Assembly (NCBI GenBank): GCA_009843735.1 | Contig: VYCW01000128.1 | Coordinates: 1-62,284 of the forward strand | Length of the DNA stretch: 62,284 bases | DNA from: Acidimicrobiaceae bacterium | Lineage (GTDB): Bacteria > Actinomycetota > Acidimicrobiia > Acidimicrobiales > Aldehydirespiratoraceae | Reading direction: 5' to 3' | In this document: in pieces, positions 1 to 12,294 of the stretch | How the letters are laid out: every line of letters begins with the position of its first letter | Numbering within the stretch: position 1 is the stretch's first letter | Program-made: the position numbers and the translations under genes | The notes under the pieces: generated by a model | Seen by the model: the letters and a program-made list of their open reading frames with translations, nothing else | Database searches by the model: none | What the model was told of the DNA's origin: nothing

Positions 1-133
1 CCCCTAATCCATGGCCCGCCCCACCCGCCAGGGCGGCGGAATTCACCTCGCCACCGGCGCGAGGCCACTGAGGTCGAAGCTGAACCGCTCTTTGCGATCC
101 CGCAGCACGACGGGCCCTCAGGATTACTGAACG
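1..133. other. Leading region, no confident gene
   Basis: No recognisable product. One plus-strand frame is open from base 1 to a TAG near base 155. It could be the tail of an upstream gene overlapping the next start, but its translation shows no family signature and does not resemble a HicA C-terminus. Confidence 0.3.
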
Positions 134-532
134 ATGACGGGAGATGCGACTCGTAGCGGCTACCGGGTCGAGGTCGTCCGCTCCGGCGACTGGTGGGCAA
201 TCACCGTGCCCGACCTACGGGGCGTCTTCTCGCAGGTTAAGCGCCTCAACCGGGTAGAGGCGACCGCCCGGGAGGCGATAGCCATGATGCTCGACGTTGA
301 GGAGTCCGAGATCGGGCCGATCGACGTTCGGGTTCACCCGCCCGAGGATGTGGCCGGCCTGCTCGATGAGCTCCGGCACTCGATGGCTGCCGCCAGCCAG
401 GCGACGGCGGCAGCCACCCGGGCGAGACGCGAAGCTGCCAGGCAACTGAGCGAGGCCGGCTTGCCGATGCGTGACATCGGCCAACTGCTAGGGGTTTCCC
501 ACCAGCGCGTCAGCCAGATTCTGTCTCAGTAA
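134..532 (+). CDS. HicB-like antitoxin with C-terminal HTH
   Basis: 132 residues. The N-terminal 60 residues have the HicB-type partial RNase-H fold signature (an YRVEV strand, then WWAITVPDLRGVFSQ, then an AREAIAMMLDV helix). An alanine/arginine-rich helix follows, then a C-terminal helix-turn-helix (MRDIGQLLGVSHQRVSQIL). HicB proteins neutralise the HicA mRNA interferase and autoregulate through such a domain. No HicA-like ORF is visible in the 133 bases upstream or directly downstream, so it may be an orphan regulator, or its partner may lie outside the window. The fold call is good; the antitoxin role is inference. Confidence 0.7.
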   Translation: MTGDATRSGYRVEVVRSGDWWAITVPDLRGVFSQVKRLNRVEATAREAIAMMLDVEESEIGPIDVRVHPPEDVAGLLDELRHSMAAASQATAAATRARREAARQLSEAGLPMRDIGQLLGVSHQRVSQILSQ

Positions 533-737
533 GTCCAACACACGTGCAGGCGACCGGCAGCAGAGTGATCTCGCAGCTGAAGCTCACCGATGAGCTCAGC
601 ACCGACCAATAGGCGTGCAGGCAACCGGCGGGGAGCGATCCCCAGGAGCGTGCTCGAGGAGCACTTCTGCAACGTCTGATCGCGGGTGTGGTCTACCGCG
701 GCAATCTGCTGGCGACTTGGCGTGGCATGATCGCGAT

Positions 738-1520
738 GTGGGTGAGCCCGAGGATCAGTCGGGGCGGGCAGCTTCTGTCGCCTGGGTGAGCGACATCGGG
801 CCTCGGCGGGTGAACGAGGACCGGGCGTCGGCGACAATCTCGGACGAAGACGGGAGCTGGGTCATCGCCGTGGCCGACGGGCTGGGCGGGCACACCCGCG
901 GTGACGAGGCCGCCCAGGCTGCCATCGAGGGACTGCCCCCACGGATCGCCAGCCCCGACGAGATGGCGGTCGCCTTCGGGGAGGCCAACGAGCGGGTGCT
1001 CGCGCTCACCGGCCCCGAGGCCTGGCAGCGGCGCCTACCTCTGTTCATGTTCCCCATGAGCACCCTGACCGTGGCCGCCTGGACGCCCGACGGCGGCCTC
1101 CTCATCGGTTGGATGGGCGACACCCTGCCGTTCGTCGCCACTGCCGGACCGGACGGTTTCAAGGGGTTCTGCTGCGGCCGGCCCCACCGGCAACCCGACG
1201 GCAGCATCGACATCTGCCTCGGGATGCCGCCCATGGATGCCGAGGCCAGAGCCGGGTTCGTCGAGGTCGAGATAGTGGGGGAGTCCGGCGAGGGATCACG
1301 GCCCGACGCGGTGATTCTCGCCAGCGACGGTGCCTGGGAGCCCTTCGTGTACCGGCACGGCGCCGATTGGCTGTCGGACGACTCGGCCGCCGGGGGCATC
1401 GGAGCGGCCTGCGGCCCCGGCGCCGACACGGCCGAGGAAGTGGCCGATCACATCCTGACCGAGGCGCTGGACCTTGGCCTCAACGACAACGCCACCATCG
1501 CAGTCGCCCTCTGGCGCTGA
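738..1520 (+). CDS. PP2C-family serine/threonine phosphatase
   Basis: Stand-alone protein phosphatase 2C-type domain of about 260 residues, a Mn/Mg-dependent dephosphorylase acting in the cytosol. Visible motifs are VSDIGPRRVNEDR near the start, the metal-binding VADGLGGH, ILASDGAWE in the second half and the terminal DNATIAVAL, in normal order. I chose the GTG at 738 because homology starts just after it; an in-frame GTG at 615 would add 41 unrelated residues. Neither start has a convincing ribosome-binding site. No kinase partner gene is adjacent. Confidence 0.8.
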   Translation: MGEPEDQSGRAASVAWVSDIGPRRVNEDRASATISDEDGSWVIAVADGLGGHTRGDEAAQAAIEGLPPRIASPDEMAVAFGEANERVLALTGPEAWQRRLPLFMFPMSTLTVAAWTPDGGLLIGWMGDTLPFVATAGPDGFKGFCCGRPHRQPDGSIDICLGMPPMDAEARAGFVEVEIVGESGEGSRPDAVILASDGAWEPFVYRHGADWLSDDSAAGGIGAACGPGADTAEEVADHILTEALDLGLNDNATIAVALWR

Positions 1521-1644
1521 CCGGCCCCGACCGGCTCGACCGGGCAGGTAGTGGTTAGCCCATCACGGGCTCGACACGCTGAGAGCCGACAACCGCATCC
1601 GCGTCTCCCGGAGACCAGGGACCGGCGAGGCAAACGCAGGAAAT

Positions 1645-1656
1645 GAACATATGTTC
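1645..1656. promoter_or_regulatory. LexA/SOS box upstream of uvrA
   Basis: GAACATATGTTC is a perfect 12-bp palindrome matching the Gram-positive/actinobacterial LexA consensus GAAC-N4-GTTC. It lies 36 bp before the uvrA start, where a repressor would block the promoter. Binding is predicted from the consensus, not shown. Confidence 0.8.
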
Positions 1657-1691
1657 GCCAGGCTCGTGGACCCAGCGGGTAGAGTCTGAGC

Positions 1692-4573
<2,882 letters not shown>

Positions 4574-4580
<7 letters not shown>

Positions 4581-6430
4581 AGCGGCCGTCGGCGGGGTCC
4601 ATCCCGGACGCGCCCGGGTCCTACCAGTTCCTCGACGCCGACGGCCGGGTCATCTACGTCGGCAAGGCCAAGAGCCTGCGTTCCAGGCTGAACAACTACT
4701 TCGGCTCGCACCTGCCGCTGCGCACCCGCCAGATGGTGGACGCGGCCGCCTCGGTGGAGTGGATCCAGGTGGCCAACGAGGTCGAGGCCCTGATGCTCGA
4801 GTTCTCGCTGATCCAGCGCCACAAGCCCCGGTTCAACGTGCGCTACACCGACGACAAGTCGTACCCGTTCCTGTGCGTGACCATGGTCGACGAGTGGCCC
4901 CGGGCCATGGTGATGCGGGGCCGGCGACGCAAGGGCAACCGCTACTTCGGTCCCTACGGCCACGCCTACGCCATCCGCGACACCCTCGACCTGCTGCTGC
5001 GCACGTTCCCGATCCGCACCTGCACCGACGGCAAGTTCCGCCGCTACGCCAGCCTGGGCAAGCCGTGCCTGCTGTATCACATCGAGAAGTGCTCGGGGCC
5101 GTGCGTGGGCGACGTGTCCGCTGACGACTACGCCGAGATGGTGGCCGAGCTGCTGCGCTTCCTGGAGGGTGACAGCGATCCGGTGCTCGACCGCCTTGAA
5201 GAAGAGATGTCGGCCGCGGCCGACGAACTCGACTACGAGCGGGCCGCCCGCGTGCGCGACCGCCTGGCCGCGGTGCGCAAAGCGGTCGAGACCCAGCAGA
5301 TGGTCGGTTCCCGCAACGAGGACTTCGACGTGATCGGACTGGTGGACGACGCCCTGGAGGCCGCGGTGCAGGTGTTCTTCGTGCGCCGGGGCCGGGTGAT
5401 GGGACGCCGGGGCTTCATGATCGACAAGGTCGAGAATCTCGACCGGGCCGAGCTGGTGAGCCGGACCCTCGAGCGGCTCTACTTCGACGACAACCCGCTG
5501 GGCTGGCCCAAGACGGTGCTGGTGCCCGACATGCCCGCCGAGGCGGCCCTCTACACCGAGTGGCTCACCGAGATGCGGGGCTCCCGGGTGCAGATCCGGG
5601 TGCCCCAGCGGGGCCCCAAGCGGGCGCTGCAGCAGACCGTGACCCGCAACGCCGAGGAGTCGTTCACCCGGCACCGACTCAAGCGCAGCACCGACCACAA
5701 CAGCCGGGCCCGGGCCCTCAACGAGCTCCAGGAGCACCTGGCTCTGGCCGAGGCCCCGCTGCGCATCGAGTGCTACGACATGAGCCACCTGTCGGGCCAG
5801 GACTATGTGGGCTCGATGGTGGTGCTCGAGGACGGCTTGCCCAAGAAGGCCGACTACCGGCGGTTCCGGCTGCGCTCGGTGCCCGGCAACGACGACTTCG
5901 CAGCCATGCACGAGGTCCTGACCCGGCGACTGAGCGGCTACCTGGAGCAGCGGGCCCGGCCGGCGGCCGAGCGCGACGGAAAGTTCTCGTACCCTCCGCA
6001 GCTGCTGCTGGTGGACGGCGGCAAGGGCCAACTGGGCGTGGCGGTGCGGGTCCTGGAAGAGCTCGGCCTCCACGACGAGATCCCGGCCGCGGCGCTGGCC
6101 AAGCAGTTCGAGGAGGTGTTCCTGCCCGGCCGGGCAGAACCGGTGCGCCTCCCTCGCCAGTCCGAGGCGCTCTACATGCTGCAGCGCATCCGCGACGAGA
6201 GCCACCGCTTCGCCATCTCCTACCACCGCACCCTGCGGGGCAAGCGCATGACCGGATCGGCCCTCGACGGGATCGCCGGCCTCGGGCCGGTCCGCAAGGC
6301 CCGGCTCACCAAGGAACTCGGGGGCGTGCGGGCCGTCCAGAGAGCGGAGCTGCACGAGCTGAAGGCGCTGGACTGGCTGCCCGACGCCGTAGCCGAGAAC
6401 GTCCATGCCGCGTTCAACCGCGGCACCTGA
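4574..6430 (+). CDS. uvrC: Excinuclease ABC subunit C
   Basis: About 618 residues. UvrC is the dual-incision nuclease of nucleotide excision repair. In order: GIY-YIG domain ([19 protein letters not shown], about residues 13-95), a four-cysteine segment (CTDG...CLLY...CSGPC), the UVR motif that contacts UvrB ([14 protein letters not shown]), the RNase-H-like 5' nuclease domain ([19 protein letters not shown]) and C-terminal helix-hairpin-helix repeats ([15 protein letters not shown]). The GTG at 4574 overlaps the end of uvrA by 7 nt, giving translational coupling; the open frame extends far upstream but is non-homologous there. Confidence 0.97.
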
Positions 6431-6443
6431 GAGGATTGAGCCG

Positions 6444-7247
6444 GTGCACAACTCCCTGAGCGGCAAGATCGTCCTCGTCACCGGGGCCGGGCGTGGCATC
6501 GGTCGGGCCATCGCTGAACGCTTCGCCGACGTGGACGCGTCCGTGGCGGCCAACGACGTCGACGGCGAGGCTGCGGCCGCCACGGCAGAGGCGATCTCGC
6601 AGCGGGGTGGCAGTGCCATGGCTGCGCCGGCCGACGTGTCCGACAGCTCCCAGGTGGCTGCCATGGTCGACGCGGTCGTGGCCGCTCACGGCCGCATCGA
6701 CGTGCTGGTCAACAACGCCGGGATCGTCAGCCCCACCCGCCATTTCTTCGAGGCCGACGAGGCGTGGTGGCGGCGCATCATCGACGTCAACCTGACCGGC
6801 CATTTCCTGGTGTCGCACCCGGTGGCCCGCATCATGGCCAAGCAGGGGGGCGGCAGCATCATCAACATGAGCTCGGGCGGCGCCACCCGGGCCCACCGGT
6901 CCTTCACCGCCTACGACGCCACCAAGGGAGGGATCGAGGCCCTCACCCGGGCGATGGCGCTGGACCTCGGTCCGTACAACGTGAGGGTCAACGCCCTGGT
7001 TCCCGGCGCGATCGACACCAGCGGCATGTCGGCTGACGAGCGGGGGTTGCGGGGCGAGAACGTGCCGCTGGGCCGGGTCGGCGAGCCCCTCGACCTCACC
7101 GGTGCCGCGCTGTTCCTTGCCTCCGACGACGCCGGCTACATCACCGGCGAGACGCTGCGGGTGGACGGCGGGATGCTGGCCCAGCAGCGCTCGGCCACCG
7201 TCGACATCATCCCGCCGGGCACCTTCCCGGCGGTCGAGGATCTGTAG
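6444..7247 (+). CDS. SDR-family NAD(P)-dependent oxidoreductase
   Basis: 267-residue classical short-chain dehydrogenase. Cofactor motif TGAGRGIG, structural NNAG, catalytic Ser in the NMSSGG region and YDATK (YxxxK) are all present, and the C-terminus has the usual ITGETLRVDGG. The GTG at 6444 follows a GAGAGGA ribosome-binding site; an ATG 39 nt upstream lies inside uvrC and is less likely. It opens a three-gene cassette (SDR, fused hydantoinase, FAD oxidoreductase) between uvrC and rapZ. The substrate cannot be deduced. Confidence 0.9.
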   Translation: MHNSLSGKIVLVTGAGRGIGRAIAERFADVDASVAANDVDGEAAAATAEAISQRGGSAMAAPADVSDSSQVAAMVDAVVAAHGRIDVLVNNAGIVSPTRHFFEADEAWWRRIIDVNLTGHFLVSHPVARIMAKQGGGSIINMSSGGATRAHRSFTAYDATKGGIEALTRAMALDLGPYNVRVNALVPGAIDTSGMSADERGLRGENVPLGRVGEPLDLTGAALFLASDDAGYITGETLRVDGGMLAQQRSATVDIIPPGTFPAVEDL

Positions 7248-7259
7248 CCGGGGACGCCG

Positions 7260-10200
7260 GTGGCTGCCTCGCCGATCACGAGCCCCCGGATCGGAGTCGA
7301 CGTCGGCGGCACCTTCACCGATATCGCCCTGGAACGGGCTGACGGATCCTTCGCGTCCACGAAGGTGCTGACCACCCACGAACGGCCCGAGGAGGGGATC
7401 CTGGCGGGAATCGCTGCGGTCACAAGCCGCGAGGGCGTGGCCATCGACGAGATCGCGCAGATCATCCACGGCACCACCCTGGCCACCAACGCCCTGATCG
7501 AACGCCGGGGCGCCAAGACCGCGCTGGTCACCACCGCCGGATTCCGCGACGTGATCGAGACCCGCACCGAGAGCCGCTTCGAGCAGTACGACCTCCACAT
7601 CGTGCTGCCCGCCCCCCTGATCGAGCGCAAGGACCGCTTCGTCGTGCCCGAGAGGATCAGCGCCCGCGGCCATGTGCTGCTGCCCTTCGACGACCAGGCC
7701 GCCCGCGAGGTCGTGGACCGGGTGGTGGACGGGGGTTACGCCTCGGTGGCTGTCGGGTTCATGCACAGCTACCGGAACCCGGACCACGAGCGCCGCTTCC
7801 GCGAACTGCTACTGGAGGCGTCCGATGACATCGCGGTGTCGCTGAGCTGCGAGGTCTCGCCCCAGATGCGGGAGTTCGAGCGGTTCAACACGGTGTGCGC
7901 CAACGCTTATGTCCAACCACTCATCGCGTCCTACCTGCAGCGGCTCGAATCCGAGCTGCGCCGGATGGGAGCGGGCTGCCCGCTGCTGCTGATCCACTCC
8001 GGCGGCGGACTGATGAGCGCCGACGCGGCTGCGGCCTTCCCGGTGAGGCTGATCGAGTCGGGACCGGCCGGGGGAGCGATCTTCGCCGCCCACCTGGCCC
8101 GGACCCATCGCCGTGACCGGATCGTCTCGTTCGACATGGGCGGGACCACCGCCAAGATCGCCCTGATCGAGGACTGCTCGCCCCGCACGGCCAAGACCTT
8201 CGAGACAGCCCGCACGGCCCGCTTCAAGAAGGGCAGCGGAATGCCCATCTCCGTCCCGACCATCGAGATGATCGAGATCGGCGCGGGAGGCGGCTCCATC
8301 GCCACCGTCGACGCTCTGGGCCAGATACGGGTGGGGCCGCTGAGTGCGGGCGCCGATCCGGGCCCCGCCGCCTACGGCCTGGACGGCACGGCTGCCACCG
8401 TCACCGACGCCGATGTGCAGATGGGCCGGCTGCAACCCGACACCTTCGGCGCCTCCGGCATCTCGCTGTCGCCCGCACTAGCCGCCGAAGCCTTGGACTC
8501 CTCGGTCGGCGGGGCGCTCGGACTCGACACCGGCCCGGCCGCGGTAGGCGTGGCCGAGGTGGTGGACGAGAACATGGCCAACGCGGCCCGCACCCACGCG
8601 GTGGAGAGCGGCAAGGACCTGGCCGGCTACTCCATAGTCGCCTTCGGCGGCGCGGCCCCCCTGCACGCCTGCCGGCTGGTCGACAAGCTCGGCATAGGCG
8701 AGGTGCTGGTGCCGGTGGGCGCCGGAGTGGGCTCGGCGATCGGGTTCCTGCTCGCACCGTTCTCCTACGAGGCCACCCGCAGCTTCTACGCCATCTCCGA
8801 CGACTTCGACACCGAGGGCGTGAAGTCGGTACTCCACGAGTTGGCTGCCGAGGCCGAAGCGTTCGTCCGGATGGGCACAGCCGAGGCGGTGGCCATCGAA
8901 CGCGAGGTGCTGATGCGCTACCGGGGCCAGGGATGGGAGATCCCGGTGACGCTGCCTCAGGGCGAGTTCGACGACATCGCCGCCCAAGAACTCCTCAACT
9001 CCTTCGTCAAGGCCTACGAGGCCTTCTTCGGACGGGCCATCGACGGATTGACCATCGAGGCGGTGAGCTGGTCAGTCAGGGTGTCCTCGGTGCGCGAGGC
9101 ACCCCGCACGGTGGAGCCGGTCGCAGCCGGCGAGCCACCGAAGGCCGCGAGCACGCGGCTGGTGCACGACCGGGCCGCCGGCGGCATGGTGCCCACGGCC
9201 GTGTTCGACCGCGGCACCCTGGCCGCCGGGGACACAGTGGCCGGCCCGGCGCTGATTACCGAGGACCAGACCACCACCGTGATCGCCTCAGGCCACCAGG
9301 CCGTGGTGGAGGCCGACCTGACCCTGCGGATCGCCCGCAGCAACGGCCATGGCCGCGACGCGACGTCCAGTCCGACCACCTCCAGCCAGCGGCACCGAAG
9401 CGGGAAGTCAGCCGCTGCCCAACGCGGGGTTGCTCTGCAGATCATGTGGAACCGGCTCGTCTCGGTGGTGGAGGAGCAGGCGCTCACGCTCGTGCGGACC
9501 GCCTTCTCGACCTCGGTCCGCGAGGCCGGGGACCTGTCGGCGGGGGTGTTCGACCGCTCCGGCCGCATGATCGCCCAGGCCGTCACCGGAACCCCCGGCC
9601 ACGTCAACACCATGGCCGCGTCGCTCGGGCACTTCATCAACGAGATCGGCACCGACAGCATGAGGCCGGGCGACGTGTACCTCACCAACGACCCGTGGAA
9701 GGCCACCGGGCACCTCCACGACTTCACCGTGGCCACGCCAGTGTTCATGGAGCACAGCCCCGGTGAGCCCGGGAACCTGATCGGCTTCTTCGCCTCCACC
9801 GCGCACGTGGTGGACATCGGCGGGCGGGGCTTCGGGCCCGACGGGCGCGAACTCTACGAGGAGGGACTCCGCGTCCCGATCATGAGGTGGGCCGACCGGG
9901 GCCGGCTCAACCGGGACCTGGTCGAGATAGTGCGCTGCAACGTGCGGGAGCCCGACCAGGTGATCGGCGACATCCACGGCCTGGCCGCCTCCAACGAGAC
10001 CGGCCGGCGCCGGCTGCTCGACATGCTGGGCGAGTTCGGGCTGACCGACCTCGAGGAATTGGCCGGTTTCGTGTTCGACCGCACCCGCCGAGCCACCCTC
10101 GACGCGCTGGCGCGGGTGTCCGACGGCGTCTACCGCAACACCATGCGGGTGGACGGCTACGGCGACCCGGTGACCCTGTCGGCCTCGGTGACCGTGACCG

Positions 10201-11042
10201 GCACCGGCATGCACGCTGACTTCACGGGAACGTCACCGGTCAGCCCCTTGGGCATCAACGTCCCGATCACCTACGCGCAGGCCTACTTCACCTACGGGAT
10301 GCTGGTGGCGCTGGCTCCAGAACTGCCCAACAACTTCGCATCTCTGGAACCGTTCACCGTCAGTTCGCCGCAGGGCACCATCCTCAACGCGGTGGAGCCG
10401 GACCCGGTGGCCGTTCGTCACGTGATCGGCCACTTCGTGACCGATCTGTGCATGGGCGCAATCGCCGAGGCCCTGCCAGAGGTGGTGCCGGCTGAGGGGT
10501 CGGGTGCGCTGTGGAACTTCCAGGCCAGCGCCCGCAGCGCCGATCCCGCCAACCGGCGCCCGCCGGTCGAGATGCTCATGTTCAACAGCGGCGGCAGCGG
10601 TGCCCGGCCGGGCCTGGACGGGCTGACCGCCACCGCCTTCCCGTCGGGTGTGAGGACCATGAGCGTCGAGGCGACCGAGCAGGTCGGCCCGATCGTGGTG
10701 TGGCGCAAGGAGATACGCGAGAACAGCGGCGGCGCGGGCCGGTTCCGGGGCGGGCTGGGGCAGGTCATCGAGATCAGTCCCGCGGAGGGCTACCTGTTCG
10801 AGTTCTCGGCCATGTTCGACCGGGTGGACAACCCGGCCCGGGGCCGCGCCGGCGGAGCCGAGGGAGCCCGCGGCCGGGTCCGGCTCGACGACGGCACACC
10901 CTTCTCGGCCAAGGGCAAGCAGACCGTGGCGGCCGGCCGCCGGCTCATCCTCGAGCTGCCCGGCGGAGGAGGCTTCGGCGATCCGGCCGACCGCGACCCG
11001 GCCGCGGTTTCCAACGACATCGCCCAGGGCTACGTGACTTGA
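7260..11042 (+). CDS. Fused hydantoinase/oxoprolinase (HyuA-HyuB)
   Basis: 1260 residues. The first part is an ATP-dependent hydantoinase A/oxoprolinase subunit with the N-terminal actin-like ATPase signature RIGVDVGGTFTDIALE and IHGTTLATNALIERRG, plus the second phosphate-binding segment SFDMGGTTAKIAL. From about residue 725 a hydantoinase B domain follows (GDLSAGVFDRSGRMIAQA, DVYLTNDPWKATGHLHD, GGGGFGDP at the end). HyuA and HyuB are often separate genes; here a low-complexity Ser/Thr/Arg linker near residues 700-722 joins them. The family cleaves cyclic amides such as 5-oxoproline, N-methylhydantoin or acetophenone-type substrates. The exact substrate is unknown, but the flavin amine-oxidase-like gene downstream would suit an N-methyl amino acid product. 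Confidence 0.93.
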   Translation: MAASPITSPRIGVDVGGTFTDIALERADGSFASTKVLTTHERPEEGILAGIAAVTSREGVAIDEIAQIIHGTTLATNALIERRGAKTALVTTAGFRDVIETRTESRFEQYDLHIVLPAPLIERKDRFVVPERISARGHVLLPFDDQAAREVVDRVVDGGYASVAVGFMHSYRNPDHERRFRELLLEASDDIAVSLSCEVSPQMREFERFNTVCANAYVQPLIASYLQRLESELRRMGAGCPLLLIHSGGGLMSADAAAAFPVRLIESGPAGGAIFAAHLARTHRRDRIVSFDMGGTTAKIALIEDCSPRTAKTFETARTARFKKGSGMPISVPTIEMIEIGAGGGSIATVDALGQIRVGPLSAGADPGPAAYGLDGTAATVTDADVQMGRLQPDTFGASGISLSPALAAEALDSSVGGALGLDTGPAAVGVAEVVDENMANAARTHAVESGKDLAGYSIVAFGGAAPLHACRLVDKLGIGEVLVPVGAGVGSAIGFLLAPFSYEATRSFYAISDDFDTEGVKSVLHELAAEAEAFVRMGTAEAVAIEREVLMRYRGQGWEIPVTLPQGEFDDIAAQELLNSFVKAYEAFFGRAIDGLTIEAVSWSVRVSSVREAPRTVEPVAAGEPPKAASTRLVHDRAAGGMVPTAVFDRGTLAAGDTVAGPALITEDQTTTVIASGHQAVVEADLTLRIARSNGHGRDATSSPTTSSQRHRSGKSAAAQRGVALQIMWNRLVSVVEEQALTLVRTAFSTSVREAGDLSAGVFDRSGRMIAQAVTGTPGHVNTMAASLGHFINEIGTDSMRPGDVYLTNDPWKATGHLHDFTVATPVFMEHSPGEPGNLIGFFASTAHVVDIGGRGFGPDGRELYEEGLRVPIMRWADRGRLNRDLVEIVRCNVREPDQVIGDIHGLAASNETGRRRLLDMLGEFGLTDLEELAGFVFDRTRRATLDALARVSDGVYRNTMRVDGYGDPVTLSASVTVTGTGMHADFTGTSPVSPLGINVPITYAQAYFTYGMLVALAPELPNNFASLEPFTVSSPQGTILNAVEPDPVAVRHVIGHFVTDLCMGAIAEALPEVVPAEGSGALWNFQASARSADPANRRPPVEMLMFNSGGSGARPGLDGLTATAFPSGVRTMSVEATEQVGPIVVWRKEIRENSGGAGRFRGGLGQVIEISPAEGYLFEFSAMFDRVDNPARGRAGGAEGARGRVRLDDGTPFSAKGKQTVAAGRRLILELPGGGGFGDPADRDPAAVSNDIAQGYVT

Positions 11043-11055
11043 GAGACACCGCCTC

Positions 11056-12237
11056 TTGAAGGACAGCTACGACGTGGTGGTCGTGGGCGGGGCGATGATG
11101 GGCTCCGGCGTCGCCTGGTTCCTTTCTCGCAATCCCGACTTCGACGGCACTGTCCTGGTGGTGGAGCGCGACCCGTCGTACCAGGACAGCTCCACCGCCC
11201 GGACCAACAGCTGTATGCGCCAGCAGTTCTCAACTGAGGTCAACATCCGCATCTCGCAGTTCGGCGCCGAGTTCGTGCGGGACTTCAGGGCCTGGATGGA
11301 CGACCCGGAGGCGCCGGAGATCGCGGTCAACCACTTCGGGTACCTGTACCTGGCGGCCGATGAGGCCACCGCGGCCGTGCTGCGAGCCAACCAGCGGGTG
11401 CAGGCCTCGCTCGGCGCGGGCACCGTGATCATGACGCCCGACGAGATCGCGGCCGAATACCCGTTCTACAACCTCGACGGGATCGTGTGCGGCAGCCACA
11501 ACCCGGTCGACGAGGGCTGGTTCGACTCGGGGACCATCTTCGAGTGGTGGCGGCGACAGGCCCGCCGCAACGGCGTCGAGTACCACACCGACGAGGTGGT
11601 CGGAATCGATCGCCGCAACGACGCGGTGACCGGTGTGGCCCTCGCGTCGGGTGGCCGAATCGGCTGCGGCACCCTGGTCAACGCCACCGGTCCCCGGGCC
11701 GCCCGCACGGCCGCCATGGCCGGCTTGGAACTGCCGGTGGAGCCCCGCAAGCGGTTCACGTGGATCTTTGAGGCGGCCGAGCCGCTGGCCAGGGACCTGC
11801 CCCTCACCATCGACCCCACCGGCGTGCATGTCCGCAGCGACGGCGCCGCCTACCTGGCCGGCTGCCCGCCCGACATCGACCCGCCGGTCGACCCCGTCGA
11901 TCTCGACATGGACCACGACATCTTTGAGGACAAGGTGTGGCCCGCGCTGGCCCACCGCATCGCCGCCTTCGAGCGCATCAAGGTCACAAGCCGCTGGGCC
12001 GGGCACTACGCCTACAACCGCTTCGACCACAACGCGGTGGTCGGCCCCCACCCCGAGGTGTCGAACTTCCTCTTCGTGAACGGCTTCTCGGGCCACGGCA
12101 TGCAGCAGTCCCCGGCGATGGGGCGGGCCGTCTCCGAGCTGATCACCTACGGCCAGTACCGGACGCTCGATCTGTCGGCGCTCGGGTACGAGCGCATCGC
12201 CAGGGGCGAGCCGTTCGTGGAGACGGCCATCATCTAG
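11056..12237 (+). CDS. FAD-dependent oxidoreductase, DAO/sarcosine-oxidase-like
   Basis: 393 residues of the D-amino-acid oxidase superfamily. The N-terminal Rossmann motif reads VVVVGGAMMGSGVAWFL, with alanine where the second glycine of GxGxxG is usual. The C-terminal FVNGFSGHGMQQSPAMG is the family's second FAD-contact segment. Members oxidise secondary or tertiary amines such as sarcosine or dimethylglycine. It starts with TTG 13 nt after the hydantoinase gene and is probably in the same transcript. The specific substrate is unproven. Confidence 0.88.
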   Translation: MKDSYDVVVVGGAMMGSGVAWFLSRNPDFDGTVLVVERDPSYQDSSTARTNSCMRQQFSTEVNIRISQFGAEFVRDFRAWMDDPEAPEIAVNHFGYLYLAADEATAAVLRANQRVQASLGAGTVIMTPDEIAAEYPFYNLDGIVCGSHNPVDEGWFDSGTIFEWWRRQARRNGVEYHTDEVVGIDRRNDAVTGVALASGGRIGCGTLVNATGPRAARTAAMAGLELPVEPRKRFTWIFEAAEPLARDLPLTIDPTGVHVRSDGAAYLAGCPPDIDPPVDPVDLDMDHDIFEDKVWPALAHRIAAFERIKVTSRWAGHYAYNRFDHNAVVGPHPEVSNFLFVNGFSGHGMQQSPAMGRAVSELITYGQYRTLDLSALGYERIARGEPFVETAII

Positions 12238-12294
12238 GCCCAGGTGTCAGGAGCGACCGTTCGGGCGCTGCGCTCCAACTACCATGAACACCGA

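Noticed and set aside
533-660. Two similar segments starting GTGCAGGC near 549 and 615
   Set aside because: The similarity covers only about 20-30 bases and encodes no conserved protein; too weak to call a repeat element.
12244-12294. Upstream GTG start for rapZ
   Set aside because: The 17 added residues have no similarity and would displace the conserved first strand of the nucleotide-binding fold.
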